Shown: in pieces, positions 12,107 through 18,797 of the stretch
Layout: the number at the start of each line of letters is the position of its first letter
Position numbering within the stretch: position 1 is the first letter of the stretch
DNA from: an uncultured bacterium
Lineage (GTDB): Bacteria; Patescibacteriota; Minisyncoccia; Phycocordibacterales; GWA1-40-21
DNA: 18,797 nt
Direction: 5' to 3'
NCBI GenBank assembly: GCA_903824735.1
Contig: CAIJXO010000075.1
Location: forward strand, 1 to 18,797
Made by a program: the position numbers and the translations under genes
The notes under the pieces: generated by a model
Told to the model about the DNA's origin: nothing
Seen by the model: only the letters and a program-made list of their open reading frames with translations
Database searches by the model: none

Positions 12107-12835
12107 CTACTCCTTTACAGGAAAATTCTGCCCATTAATATCTTTCGCTTCGTCTGAGGCTAGGTAAATAATCTTTTCAGCGATTGTCTCTGGCTCTACC
12201 AAGTGCCCACCAGGAGCTTCTTTAACGGTCATTTCTACTTCTTCCTTAGGTGCTGTTAACCAATAGCCAGCGTTAGCTGCCCATGGGGAAACAGAGTTGG
12301 CACGACCACCAAACTCAGATAATATCTTGGCATAAATCTGTGTGATGTTTATCACTCCAGCCTTAGCCGCTGAATATGATAGAGCGTCAGAACAGCCACT
12401 CATTCCGTGTCTCGAGGCAATATTTATCATTATCCCTTTTTGCTGTTTCTGAAATAATTCCACCGCGTATCGCGATACATTCATCATAGATAACAAATTC
12501 TGCTCAAGAGACTTAATCCAGACTTTAGTCTTTCCATTCCATTCATCGCCGTCAATATATCTACCAGCGTTATTTACCAACACATCAATTTTACCGAATT
12601 TCTTTACTGCAAGATCAATAACCTTTTTTGCTTTTTTATCATTTATTAAATCTACCTTTATCGCCAAACATTTTCGTCCTAATTTTTCCACTTCAGCGAC
12701 AACCTTACCAGCTCCCGCTTTGTTACTTTTGTAAGTAATGACGACATCAGCGCCTTTCGCAGCAAAAGCTAACGCCGTCGCCGCACCAATGCCGCTTGAT
12801 CCACCCGTTATTAAAATTATTTTGTTTGTAAACAT
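12107..12835 (-). CDS. Short-chain dehydrogenase/reductase (SDR)
   Basis: From ATG 12835 the product has 242 residues, a classical SDR length. It has the NAD(P) motif TGGSSGIG (10-17), NNAG (88-91), catalytic Ser141 in NIASRHG, and Tyr154 and Lys158 in YSAAK. TYKSN after the second strand suggests NADP preference, as in FabG-like enzymes. The substrate is not evident; it could be FabG-type 3-oxoacyl reduction or another carbonyl. A GTG overlapping the DHH stop would add six residues, but the ATG matches the family N-terminus. TATAAT lies nine bases before this ATG. Confidence 0.85.
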   Translation of the reverse strand: MFTNKIILITGGSSGIGAATALAFAAKGADVVITYKSNKAGAGKVVAEVEKLGRKCLAIKVDLINDKKAKKVIDLAVKKFGKIDVLVNNAGRYIDGDEWNGKTKVWIKSLEQNLLSMMNVSRYAVELFQKQQKGIMINIASRHGMSGCSDALSYSAAKAGVINITQIYAKILSEFGGRANSVSPWAANAGYWLTAPKEEVEMTVKEAPGGHLVEPETIAEKIIYLASDEAKDINGQNFPVKE

Positions 12836-12844
12836 GTGACAGTA

Positions 12845-12872
12845 ATTATACACCCTCCAACTCTCCCTTCAA
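12845..12872 (-). promoter_or_regulatory. Promoter overlapping the DHH gene end, for the SDR
   Basis: TTGAAG (12872-12867) is 16 bp from TATAAT (12850-12845) on the minus strand. The TATAA overlaps the stop codon of the DHH gene. The start would be about three bases before the SDR ATG. Confidence 0.45.
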
Positions 12873-13781
12873 AAGCGGTACAATTTGCTTGCGCATAATA
12901 AGACCAGTGGGCTTAGCGATATTACCGTTGAATTTTACATTTAATACTTTCTCTAAAATTGCTCTTGTTTCAGCATCTCCTGTAACAAACACATTCATGT
13001 TTTCGTCGAGCCCAATTGTCGTCTGAAATACTAAATCCAAACCCATTTCCAATTTTATACTTTCTAGTTCACGAACAATCTCATCACCACGTTCAGTTAC
13101 TAGTTTCTCTGCTCCGATAATTTCAATCTGGGCGATACCGACTTTCTTTTTACCGATTACAAACCAAGCAAAATCACCGCGCATCCGCTCGGCTAGTTTT
13201 GAGCCAGATAGATCAGACTTGGCTGTAAAAAGTTCTTTCCAGAAATTATCATCTAGTCTAGCAACTTTATTTAAATATTCTGCCGCTTTTCTATCACGAT
13301 CAGTAGTCACGGTACCCTTAAAATTTAGAGTATTAGAAATAATCGCGCCCAAAAGCAGGATTGCTGATTCCTTGGAAATCTCCACTTCATTCTCGATAAA
13401 TTTCTCGGCCACCAAGGTTGCCGCTGCGCCCACGAGTTCAATCTGAGCTTTAGCATTCACAAATTTATCAGCTTCATTTATTTTCCGATGATCGATTATT
13501 TCGATTACTTTCTCAGGAGCAATCTTCTCCTCAAGACCAATCAAATCGCTAGCATCTACCAAAATAACTTTTTCAAAATCATCGGCATTCGGTATAGACA
13601 TTGGATATGGAATTTTAAAACGGTCCAAAATGTACTTCACTTCATCGTGTGGTTCGCCAATAATACCGACGACAGTATTCCCGTCTTTCTTATTTAAAAA
13701 CTCGGCATAAGCAGTCGCCCCCGCTACACCATCGAGATCAGGGTTTACATAACATGTGACTAGAGTTTTATCAGTTCTCAT
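12846..13781 (-). CDS. DHH-family phosphoesterase, PpaC-like with altered active site
   Basis: The 311-residue product follows family II inorganic pyrophosphatase along its length: a DHH domain with NPDLDG (13-18), ILVDASDL (D76), EIIDHRK (D97-H98-R99), VGAAATLVAEKF, and a second domain ending in RKQIVPLL. Compared with recalled PpaC, the first metal His is Tyr11, the second His of DHH is Arg99, and the Asp of the IIS-D motif is Asn150. Asp15, Asp17, Asp76 and His98 remain. Pyrophosphatase activity is therefore doubtful. It lies six bases after def in the gyrB gene run. Confidence 0.8.
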   Translation of the reverse strand: MRTDKTLVTCYVNPDLDGVAGATAYAEFLNKKDGNTVVGIIGEPHDEVKYILDRFKIPYPMSIPNADDFEKVILVDASDLIGLEEKIAPEKVIEIIDHRKINEADKFVNAKAQIELVGAAATLVAEKFIENEVEISKESAILLLGAIISNTLNFKGTVTTDRDRKAAEYLNKVARLDDNFWKELFTAKSDLSGSKLAERMRGDFAWFVIGKKKVGIAQIEIIGAEKLVTERGDEIVRELESIKLEMGLDLVFQTTIGLDENMNVFVTGDAETRAILEKVLNVKFNGNIAKPTGLIMRKQIVPLLKGELEGV

Positions 13782-13787
13782 ATTCTT

Positions 13788-14330
13788 CTATTTCTTCTTC
13801 ATCACCCTCTTTTTAAATTCACTCCGAGTCATGATGGTTTTAGTATCACGAATCCGATCAAAATAACCGACTCCATTTAGGTGATCAATCTCATGCTGAA
13901 AAATACGCGCCCACAGACCACTCGCTTTCTCAATAACTTTCTTACCGTCTTCATTATGATACTCGACAGTAACAGAGTTCGATCTTGAAACCTGACCTCT
14001 GATACTCATAATACTGAGACATCCTTCCCAACCTAACACCGTGTCTTTTGAATATTCTTTAATCACCGGGTTCACAACCACAATCGGTCCTTGGTGTTTT
14101 GTTTTAGGTCGATCTGGTGTCGTGCGTATTTCCATCACCGCAATTCTAAGCGACTCTCCAATCTGTGGTGCCGCCAAACCGACACCGCCACTTCGACGCA
14201 TGGTGTGAATCATATTTTTAATCAAAGCCTTTCCTTTCGCAGTCTTTAGAAAATTCAAAGAAACTTTCCTGGCTTTAGCACGCAAGATCGGATTACCAAA
14301 TTGAGTTCGGGGTAGGATTTTCATGATCAT
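13788..14330 (-). CDS. def: Peptide deformylase
   Basis: The 180-residue enzyme removes the formyl group from new proteins. All three metal-site motifs are intact: GGVGLAAPQ (48-56), EGCLS (102-106, Cys ligand) and QHEIDH (145-150, two His ligands and the catalytic Glu). The segment TTPDRPKTKHQGP (70-82) is a small insertion between motifs 1 and 2. Its ATG shares one base with the stop of the gene before it (TAATG), so translation is coupled. A second ATG two codons in is equally possible. Confidence 0.96.
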   Translation of the reverse strand: MIMKILPRTQFGNPILRAKARKVSLNFLKTAKGKALIKNMIHTMRRSGGVGLAAPQIGESLRIAVMEIRTTPDRPKTKHQGPIVVVNPVIKEYSKDTVLGWEGCLSIMSIRGQVSRSNSVTVEYHNEDGKKVIEKASGLWARIFQHEIDHLNGVGYFDRIRDTKTIMTRSEFKKRVMKKK

Positions 14331-14710
14331 TACGGCCTATGCAACGCCGCCTGCTTACTTTTCATAAACTGTGAAACTTTTTCTTTGCCGTGTTTTTTGA
14401 GCATATCGCTTAGATCGATAATCCTGAGATCATAGAACTCCCAGAAGAACCTCTCGGTAATGAGCTGATCATACTTACATCTAATTAAGTGGTCATGCAA
14501 TTTAGTCATATCGATTATCCCTGCACTAAAATCATTCTCCAACACCTCTTTAGCGATATGATTCAAACCGACGGCCTCAATTTGGGTCAAGCTTAAACCT
14601 GTTTCATCAAAAATATAACCATAAACCTCCTTAACAACATATAAAACCGCCTCTCTAAATCTGACCTCAAAGGACTCACTATCAGATATTTTTTCTGTCT
14701 TAGATTCCAT
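14330..14710 (-). CDS. Hypothetical protein between gyrB and def
   Basis: I do not recognise this 126-residue protein. It is soluble and mostly helical by composition, with many charged residues and no Cys pair, signal or membrane segment. VRFREAVLYVVKEVYGYIF and FFWEFYDLRIIDLSDMLKKHG look like amphipathic helices, and the C-terminus is basic (MKSKQAALHRP). It begins five bases after gyrB ends and is coupled to def by TAATG, so it is a real operon member. A role near translation or replication would be guesswork. Confidence 0.7.
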   Translation of the reverse strand: MESKTEKISDSESFEVRFREAVLYVVKEVYGYIFDETGLSLTQIEAVGLNHIAKEVLENDFSAGIIDMTKLHDHLIRCKYDQLITERFFWEFYDLRIIDLSDMLKKHGKEKVSQFMKSKQAALHRP

Positions 14711-14715
14711 GTAAA

Positions 14716-16773
14716 TTAAATATCCAAGTTCGCTAACTTTGCGTTTGATTGAATGAAAGATTTACGAGCTGGAACATCGGTACCCATGAGCATATCAAAA
14801 ATTTTATCTGCCTCCTGAGCATCCTCGATTCTAACTTGTAGCAAGACTCGGCGAGCCGGATCCATAGTCGTCTCCCAAAGTTCCTCGGCGTTCATTTCTC
14901 CAAGACCCTTGTAACGCTGAACATGTAGCTTTTGATTTTTCTTACTCTTGGGATCTTCCGCTTCCCCTTCTTCCTCAGGAATTGGTTCGCTACCTTCGAC
15001 AATCTCAATGTCCATTGGAATGTCTTTACCAAACTTTTTCGCCTTCTCTTCTTCGGTGTAAACGTAAGTAACTTCTTTACCTTGTTTTATCTTATATAGT
15101 GGTGGCTGAGCGATATAGATAAATCCACCATCGATGAGCGGTCGGAAATAACGATAGAACAAAGTCAAAAGCAAAGTTCGAATATGCGCACCGTCCACGT
15201 CGGCATCAGTCGCGATGATGACTTTATGATAGCGTAATTTTTCAATATTGAAAGTATCACCAATCGCGGTACCCAAAGCGAGCACTAGATTTTTTATTTG
15301 TTCAGAGCTCAACATACGATCAAGGCGTGCACGCTCGATGTTCAAGATTTTTCCGCGCAAAGGCAAGATGGCTTGAATGCGACGATCACGTCCGGTCTTG
15401 GCGGTACCACCCGCGGAATCTCCCTCTACGATGAAGACTTCAGATTCTGAAGCATCATTGGACTGACAGTCAGCAAGCTTACCAGGCAAAGTCATACCCT
15501 CAAGCGCTCCTTTTCGTAACACAGAGTCTTTCGCCGCCTTGGCCGCTTTACGGGCCTTCAGGGCCAAAATTACCTTCTGAACTATCGCCCTGGCGTCTTC
15601 TGGGTTCTCCTCAAGGAAAGCCTCAAAAGCGGTGCCAAAGACGTCCTCAACTGCTCCACGGGCCTCAACGCTACCGAGCTTAGCCTTCGTTTGACCTTCA
15701 AATTGAATCTCACGAATTTTGACTGAAACCACAGCGGTTAGACCCTCGAGCACATCGTCACCAGTAAAGTTATCTTCGCTATCTTTTATAATGCCATTCT
15801 TTCTACCGTAAGCGTTCAAGCTTCGAGTTAAAGCGGATTTAAATCCAGTAAGGTGTGTTCCACCTTCTGGGGTGTGGATGTTGTTCGCAAAAGAAGTGAT
15901 ACGTGCAGAAATATCATCGACATACTGCAAAGCCACTTCCACTGACTCGACGCCATCTACTTTCTTTTCAATATAGAAAATATTTTTGTGAATTGGCTTT
16001 TGAAATTGGTTGTAAAAACGAATCAAAGAATAAAGTCCGCCTTCAAAATAGAAAGTTTGGGACAAAGCATCGACACCAAGATCGCGGAAATAGAAAACAT
16101 CGGATTCCTCAAATTTCTCTGCCGAGTTTCGTGCGTCAATAACGGAAATCTTCAGGCCTTTCACTAAGTAAGCCTGCTGGCGCATATGACCAAAGACGCG
16201 ATTCCAATCAAAGACCACACCCTCTTTAAAAATTTCTTTATCCGGTTCAAAAAGAACAATGGTACCGTGGAATTTAGTATTGCCGATTTTTTTAACGGCG
16301 GCCTTGCGCTTACCTTGCGAATATTCCTGCATGTAAACTCCCCCGTCTTTGTGAACAGTTACTTTCAAATAAATCGACAAAGCGTTCACCACTGAAGCAC
16401 CTACACCGTGGAGACCGCCAGACACTTTGTAACCTTCACCACCGAATTTACCTCCGGCGTGAAGAACGGTCATAATGGTTTCAAGAGCGGAAACTTTTGT
16501 TTGCTTGTGAATGTCGACAGGAATACCACGGCCATTATCAGTAATTCTAACGCGGTTACCAGGCAGCAAGACGACTTCGATATCATTGGCAAAACCACCC
16601 ATCGCTTCATCGCGCGAGTTGTCGAAAATTTCCGTAATCAAATGATGGAGACCATCGGGACCAGTGGTACCAATGTACATTCCGGGACGGCGACGTACCG
16701 GCTCAAGACCTTCAAGAACGGTAATCTGATCGGCACCGTATTTGCCCGCTTTCTCCTCTTTTTCTTTAGCCAT
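14716..16773 (-). CDS. gyrB: DNA gyrase subunit B
   Basis: The 685-residue ATPase subunit has the GHKL site (Glu48, Asn52, DNGRGIP at 79-85, the glycine-rich lid SGGLHGVGASVVNAL at 118-132), the QTKAKL loop with its catalytic Lys (361-366), and a TOPRIM domain with EGDSAGG (450-456) and DADVDG (523-528). HVQRYKGLGEMNAEELWETT closes the conserved part. An acidic insertion (PIPEEEGEAEDPKSKK) lies before it. The lack of a long C-terminal insertion matches non-proteobacterial GyrB. It is called GyrB and not ParE because the window's A subunit has a GyrA box. Confidence 0.97.
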   Translation of the reverse strand: MAKEKEEKAGKYGADQITVLEGLEPVRRRPGMYIGTTGPDGLHHLITEIFDNSRDEAMGGFANDIEVVLLPGNRVRITDNGRGIPVDIHKQTKVSALETIMTVLHAGGKFGGEGYKVSGGLHGVGASVVNALSIYLKVTVHKDGGVYMQEYSQGKRKAAVKKIGNTKFHGTIVLFEPDKEIFKEGVVFDWNRVFGHMRQQAYLVKGLKISVIDARNSAEKFEESDVFYFRDLGVDALSQTFYFEGGLYSLIRFYNQFQKPIHKNIFYIEKKVDGVESVEVALQYVDDISARITSFANNIHTPEGGTHLTGFKSALTRSLNAYGRKNGIIKDSEDNFTGDDVLEGLTAVVSVKIREIQFEGQTKAKLGSVEARGAVEDVFGTAFEAFLEENPEDARAIVQKVILALKARKAAKAAKDSVLRKGALEGMTLPGKLADCQSNDASESEVFIVEGDSAGGTAKTGRDRRIQAILPLRGKILNIERARLDRMLSSEQIKNLVLALGTAIGDTFNIEKLRYHKVIIATDADVDGAHIRTLLLTLFYRYFRPLIDGGFIYIAQPPLYKIKQGKEVTYVYTEEEKAKKFGKDIPMDIEIVEGSEPIPEEEGEAEDPKSKKNQKLHVQRYKGLGEMNAEELWETTMDPARRVLLQVRIEDAQEADKIFDMLMGTDVPARKSFIQSNAKLANLDI

Positions 16774-16780
16774 GACGGGT

Positions 16781-16810
16781 ATTATAGCAAAAAGAAGGGC
16801 AAAAAGAAAG
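16781..16810 (-). promoter_or_regulatory. gyrB promoter with tandem pyrimidine repeat
   Basis: TATAAT (16786-16781) lies seven bases before the gyrB ATG. Upstream of it are two imperfect 12-bp copies, CTTTCTTTTTGC and CCTTCTTTTTGC (16810-16787). TTTCTT at 17 bp is the best -35 match and is weak. A leaderless or one-base leader transcript is predicted. Confidence 0.5.
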
Positions 16811-17977
16811 CTAGTTTTGAGGTGGCAAATCCTCCTTTTTCCTCATAGAAACCACAGTATAAGAGAATAGACCGACGACAACAATGAACGCACCGACAAT
16901 GCCGAGCCATGGCAACCATTTATACTTTTCCGTTACCCGACTCTCCTCGCCATCACAGACATCCCCGATTTTATCGCCATCATCATCAATTTGATTTTGG
17001 TTTGGTAAATCTGGACAATTATCTTTACTATTTATCACGCCATCCTTATCAAAATCGTCGCAAACATCACCACGACCGTTATTATTTATATCAACCTGAT
17101 CAGTATTAGCGATGGAGACACAATTATCACGAACATCGGGGATCTTGTCGCCATCGGTATCGGCAATAATATAACTTGGATTAGTCTTGGGCATAGAAGC
17201 CGCCAATTTTAGCACATCGTTATTGTCATACAAGTTACCGCGCTCACCGGTGGTTACTGACACTCGCCTATCTGGATCAAAGTAAACAGAATATTCATTG
17301 TTTGGCTGAGCTAAAAATCTTAAGCGGTATAACTGGGCTTGATTAGCTAAATTACTCAAGCGCAATTCGGTAATGCGAAGTGGTTGGCTGTAGGTTAGAT
17401 TAATTACAAATCTGTTAGCTGCAGTTTGAGGAAAATAGACCGACTGAGAACCAACTTCTTTGGTAGCTAAGACCGTTTTAAGATTATCTCCACTGCCAGC
17501 TTGAATGCTGATGGTCTTAGGTAGAGCAACGTAATTATCTAGAAGTAAAGAAAGTGAATTAGTAGTCATAACAGTGTCGCTGTCGATAACGATTTTAGCT
17601 GAACTTACACGATCACCAGAGACTGGAAGTTCCACGTAAGAATTTTCATCCCCGTCGATGACCATCCCTGCTCCGCTGACAGCCGCACCACTATTTGAAT
17701 CGACAATCGAGACTCGGAAATTTGCTTTAGTTGTGTCCATCAAAAGCAATGATGGTTCAAAGTTTTTGGTGGTTTTGTTGTAAACGAGAAAATCATAGCG
17801 CTCAAGGTTCGTCTCTGAAAAAGGCACCTCCACAACTGTCGGGGTAGAAATCTTTGGAACACTGACGTCCCTCAGCTTGCGATAAGCAGTTGAAGCATCA
17901 TCGGCAGCAAATGCTATTGTAGAAAAGGCTAACAGAAGAACGAGAAAGGAAGCGGTGGCTAATTTTTTGATGATCAT
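16811..17977 (-). CDS. Signal-peptide surface protein with TSP type 3 repeats
   Basis: The 388-residue product has a signal peptide (1-24, Ala-Phe-Ala), a large strand-rich extracellular region (25-270), thrombospondin type 3 repeats (about 273-343), one membrane helix (about 354-376) and a short basic tail. The repeats contain DTDGDKIPDVRDNC, DFDKDGVINSKDNC and DDDGDKIGDVC, typical calcium-binding Asp/Asn loops with four Cys. The N-terminal region resembles DUF3999-type proteins, which I recall beside DUF2339 genes; this is family recall only. It overlaps the DUF2339-like gene by ATGA. It is probably a calcium-stabilised, envelope-anchored protein. Confidence 0.8.
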   Translation of the reverse strand: MIIKKLATASFLVLLLAFSTIAFAADDASTAYRKLRDVSVPKISTPTVVEVPFSETNLERYDFLVYNKTTKNFEPSLLLMDTTKANFRVSIVDSNSGAAVSGAGMVIDGDENSYVELPVSGDRVSSAKIVIDSDTVMTTNSLSLLLDNYVALPKTISIQAGSGDNLKTVLATKEVGSQSVYFPQTAANRFVINLTYSQPLRITELRLSNLANQAQLYRLRFLAQPNNEYSVYFDPDRRVSVTTGERGNLYDNNDVLKLAASMPKTNPSYIIADTDGDKIPDVRDNCVSIANTDQVDINNNGRGDVCDDFDKDGVINSKDNCPDLPNQNQIDDDGDKIGDVCDGEESRVTEKYKWLPWLGIVGAFIVVVGLFSYTVVSMRKKEDLPPQN

Positions 17978-18797
17978 ATATTATTTTTAATTCTGCGACT
18001 AATAAACGCCGTACTGACAAACAGTATACCGACAAGGAAGAAAACGACAATTCTGATTCCCATTTCCATATCCCAAACGTCGACAAAGAGTAGACGCAAG
18101 ACGACGACGCCGAGTAGGGTCGCACCATAGTTTCGCAAGATTCGACTGCCCACAGAAATACCATAGAAGTATTTCACAAGACCAATGATAGTGAAGATGA
18201 TAAGAGAGATCGTGGTGGCGACCGCATAATCACCATGCATGGCATTATGTAGCGAAGTCCAGATTAAAGTATACAGATAAACCGATCCAATAATTAACAG
18301 TACGTTGTCTGATTGAATATCTACTGTCGTATCGGCGTTTTTGTTCTTTTTGAAGATAAGACCAAGGATCATAAGAGCGATAATAAGCAGAGCGACAACA
18401 AAAAAATCTTTGGTGAACACTTCTCGGCTATTTGAATACTCAGCAAAATTAGCTAGCGATAAAAATATCGGACCAGCGAGCAAGAGACTGGAAGCGGAAG
18501 CGGCTTTTAGGTCTCTCGTAGTCAAAAGAATTAGAAGTGGAATCAAGGCGCTTTCTATGGTGTAAGCGATAGTCAAAGCGGCGCCACTAAGCTCGATGGC
18601 AGTAGCGGTAGCGAGCATAGCAACGGAGATGGCGGCATAGACATAAAAGACGTTACGGATTTTAGTCTCTACAAACAAGACGAATGCTCCACCAGCAAAG
18701 ATTACCATCCAGACAGCGATAATTAAGCTTTGCCAATCTTCTGGGGCGTAGGCCATAATCCAAGACAATAAGAAGATAGCGTTCAAAACAGCGGTCA
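17974..18797 (-). CDS. DUF2339-like polytopic membrane protein, C-terminal part
   Basis: The reading frame is open to the window edge, so the gene begins outside; at least 274 residues are visible. About eight hydrophobic helices are present. The C-terminal segment LGVVVLRLLFVDVWDMEMGIRIVVFFLVGIL matches the end of DUF2339 proteins, where a VDVW-like motif precedes the last helices. A TTG at 18786 could mimic a start, but the coding frame continues upstream of it. Function is unknown; the ATGA overlap with the TSP3 protein suggests a joint envelope role. Confidence 0.75.
   Translation of the reverse strand, partial: TAVLNAIFLLSWIMAYAPEDWQSLIIAVWMVIFAGGAFVLFVETKIRNVFYVYAAISVAMLATATAIELSGAALTIAYTIESALIPLLILLTTRDLKAASASSLLLAGPIFLSLANFAEYSNSREVFTKDFFVVALLIIALMILGLIFKKNKNADTTVDIQSDNVLLIIGSVYLYTLIWTSLHNAMHGDYAVATTISLIIFTIIGLVKYFYGISVGSRILRNYGATLLGVVVLRLLFVDVWDMEMGIRIVVFFLVGILFVSTAFISRRIKNNI

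Noticed and set aside
12846..13781. Annotation as manganese-dependent inorganic pyrophosphatase (ppaC)
   Set aside because: Three positions expected to bind metal or phosphate are substituted, so the enzyme name is not supported although the fold is.
18786..18797. TTG at 18786 as a true start of the DUF2339-like gene
   Set aside because: The frame stays open to the window edge and the visible part matches only the C-terminal portion of the family, which is usually much longer.
1..18797. Alternative genetic code with TGA as glycine
   Set aside because: TGA ends the SPFH-like, MBL and DUF2339-like genes at natural positions, and no conserved protein contains an in-frame TGA.

Overview
The window looks like a chromosomal segment of a Candidate Phyla Radiation bacterium (Patescibacteria, most likely a parcubacterial lineage). 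The signs are a row of small VirB2-like T4SS pilin paralogues, a membrane-anchored solute-binding protein with no ABC transporter beside it, a gyrA preceded by a degenerate MBL-fold protein and a short one-helix protein, a PpaC-like DHH protein of the DHR type, and a DUF2339 protein beside a TSP3-repeat protein. TGA is used as a stop by several genes, so the code is standard and not the Gracilibacteria/SR1 code. The taxonomic call rests on recalled gene content, not on a search.

Layout. Positions 1-431 hold three plus-strand tRNA genes: Leu(UAA), cut by the window edge, Lys(CUU), and Leu(UAG). A hairpin-rich spacer lies between the last two. A terminator and a promoter overlap at 445-505. Positions 512-2545 form a plus-strand cassette: a structured leader, an SPFH/Band 7-like membrane protein, an overlapping two-helix membrane protein, and a strong bidirectional terminator. 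The cassette looks richer in G+C than its surroundings, and its genes have Shine-Dalgarno sequences that most neighbours lack. A perfect 15-bp inverted repeat flanks it.

Positions 10154-2564 (minus strand) read as one long gene run: MBL-fold protein, one-helix protein, gyrA, methyltransferase, solute-binding protein, then six pilin-like genes. Internal promoters are visible before the methyltransferase and before the fourth pilin. Two neighbouring pilins share a near-identical 149-bp core between divergent ends.

Positions 10205-11472 (plus strand) hold a four-domain ribosomal protein S1-like gene with its own promoter and a structured leader without a Shine-Dalgarno sequence. Behind it, 11453-11642 contains two promoter-hairpin units whose -10 boxes are exactly 100 bp apart. 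They read as two roughly 55-nt RNAs, and the second is antisense to the end of a solitary PemK/MazF-like gene.

Positions 16773-12107 (minus strand) form a second gene run: gyrB, a hypothetical gene, def, a DHH phosphoesterase-like gene and a short-chain dehydrogenase. Upstream lie a DUF2339-like membrane protein, truncated at the window end, and a TSP3-repeat surface protein. A TATAAT box sits 6 to 9 nt before the ATG of gyrB, the MBL gene, the methyltransferase and the SDR, which suggests leaderless transcripts.

The observations most worth following are the twin small-RNA units beside the solitary MazF-like gene, the foreign-looking SPFH cassette with its two-state leader, the gene-conversion pattern in the pilin array, and the leaderless promoter layout.
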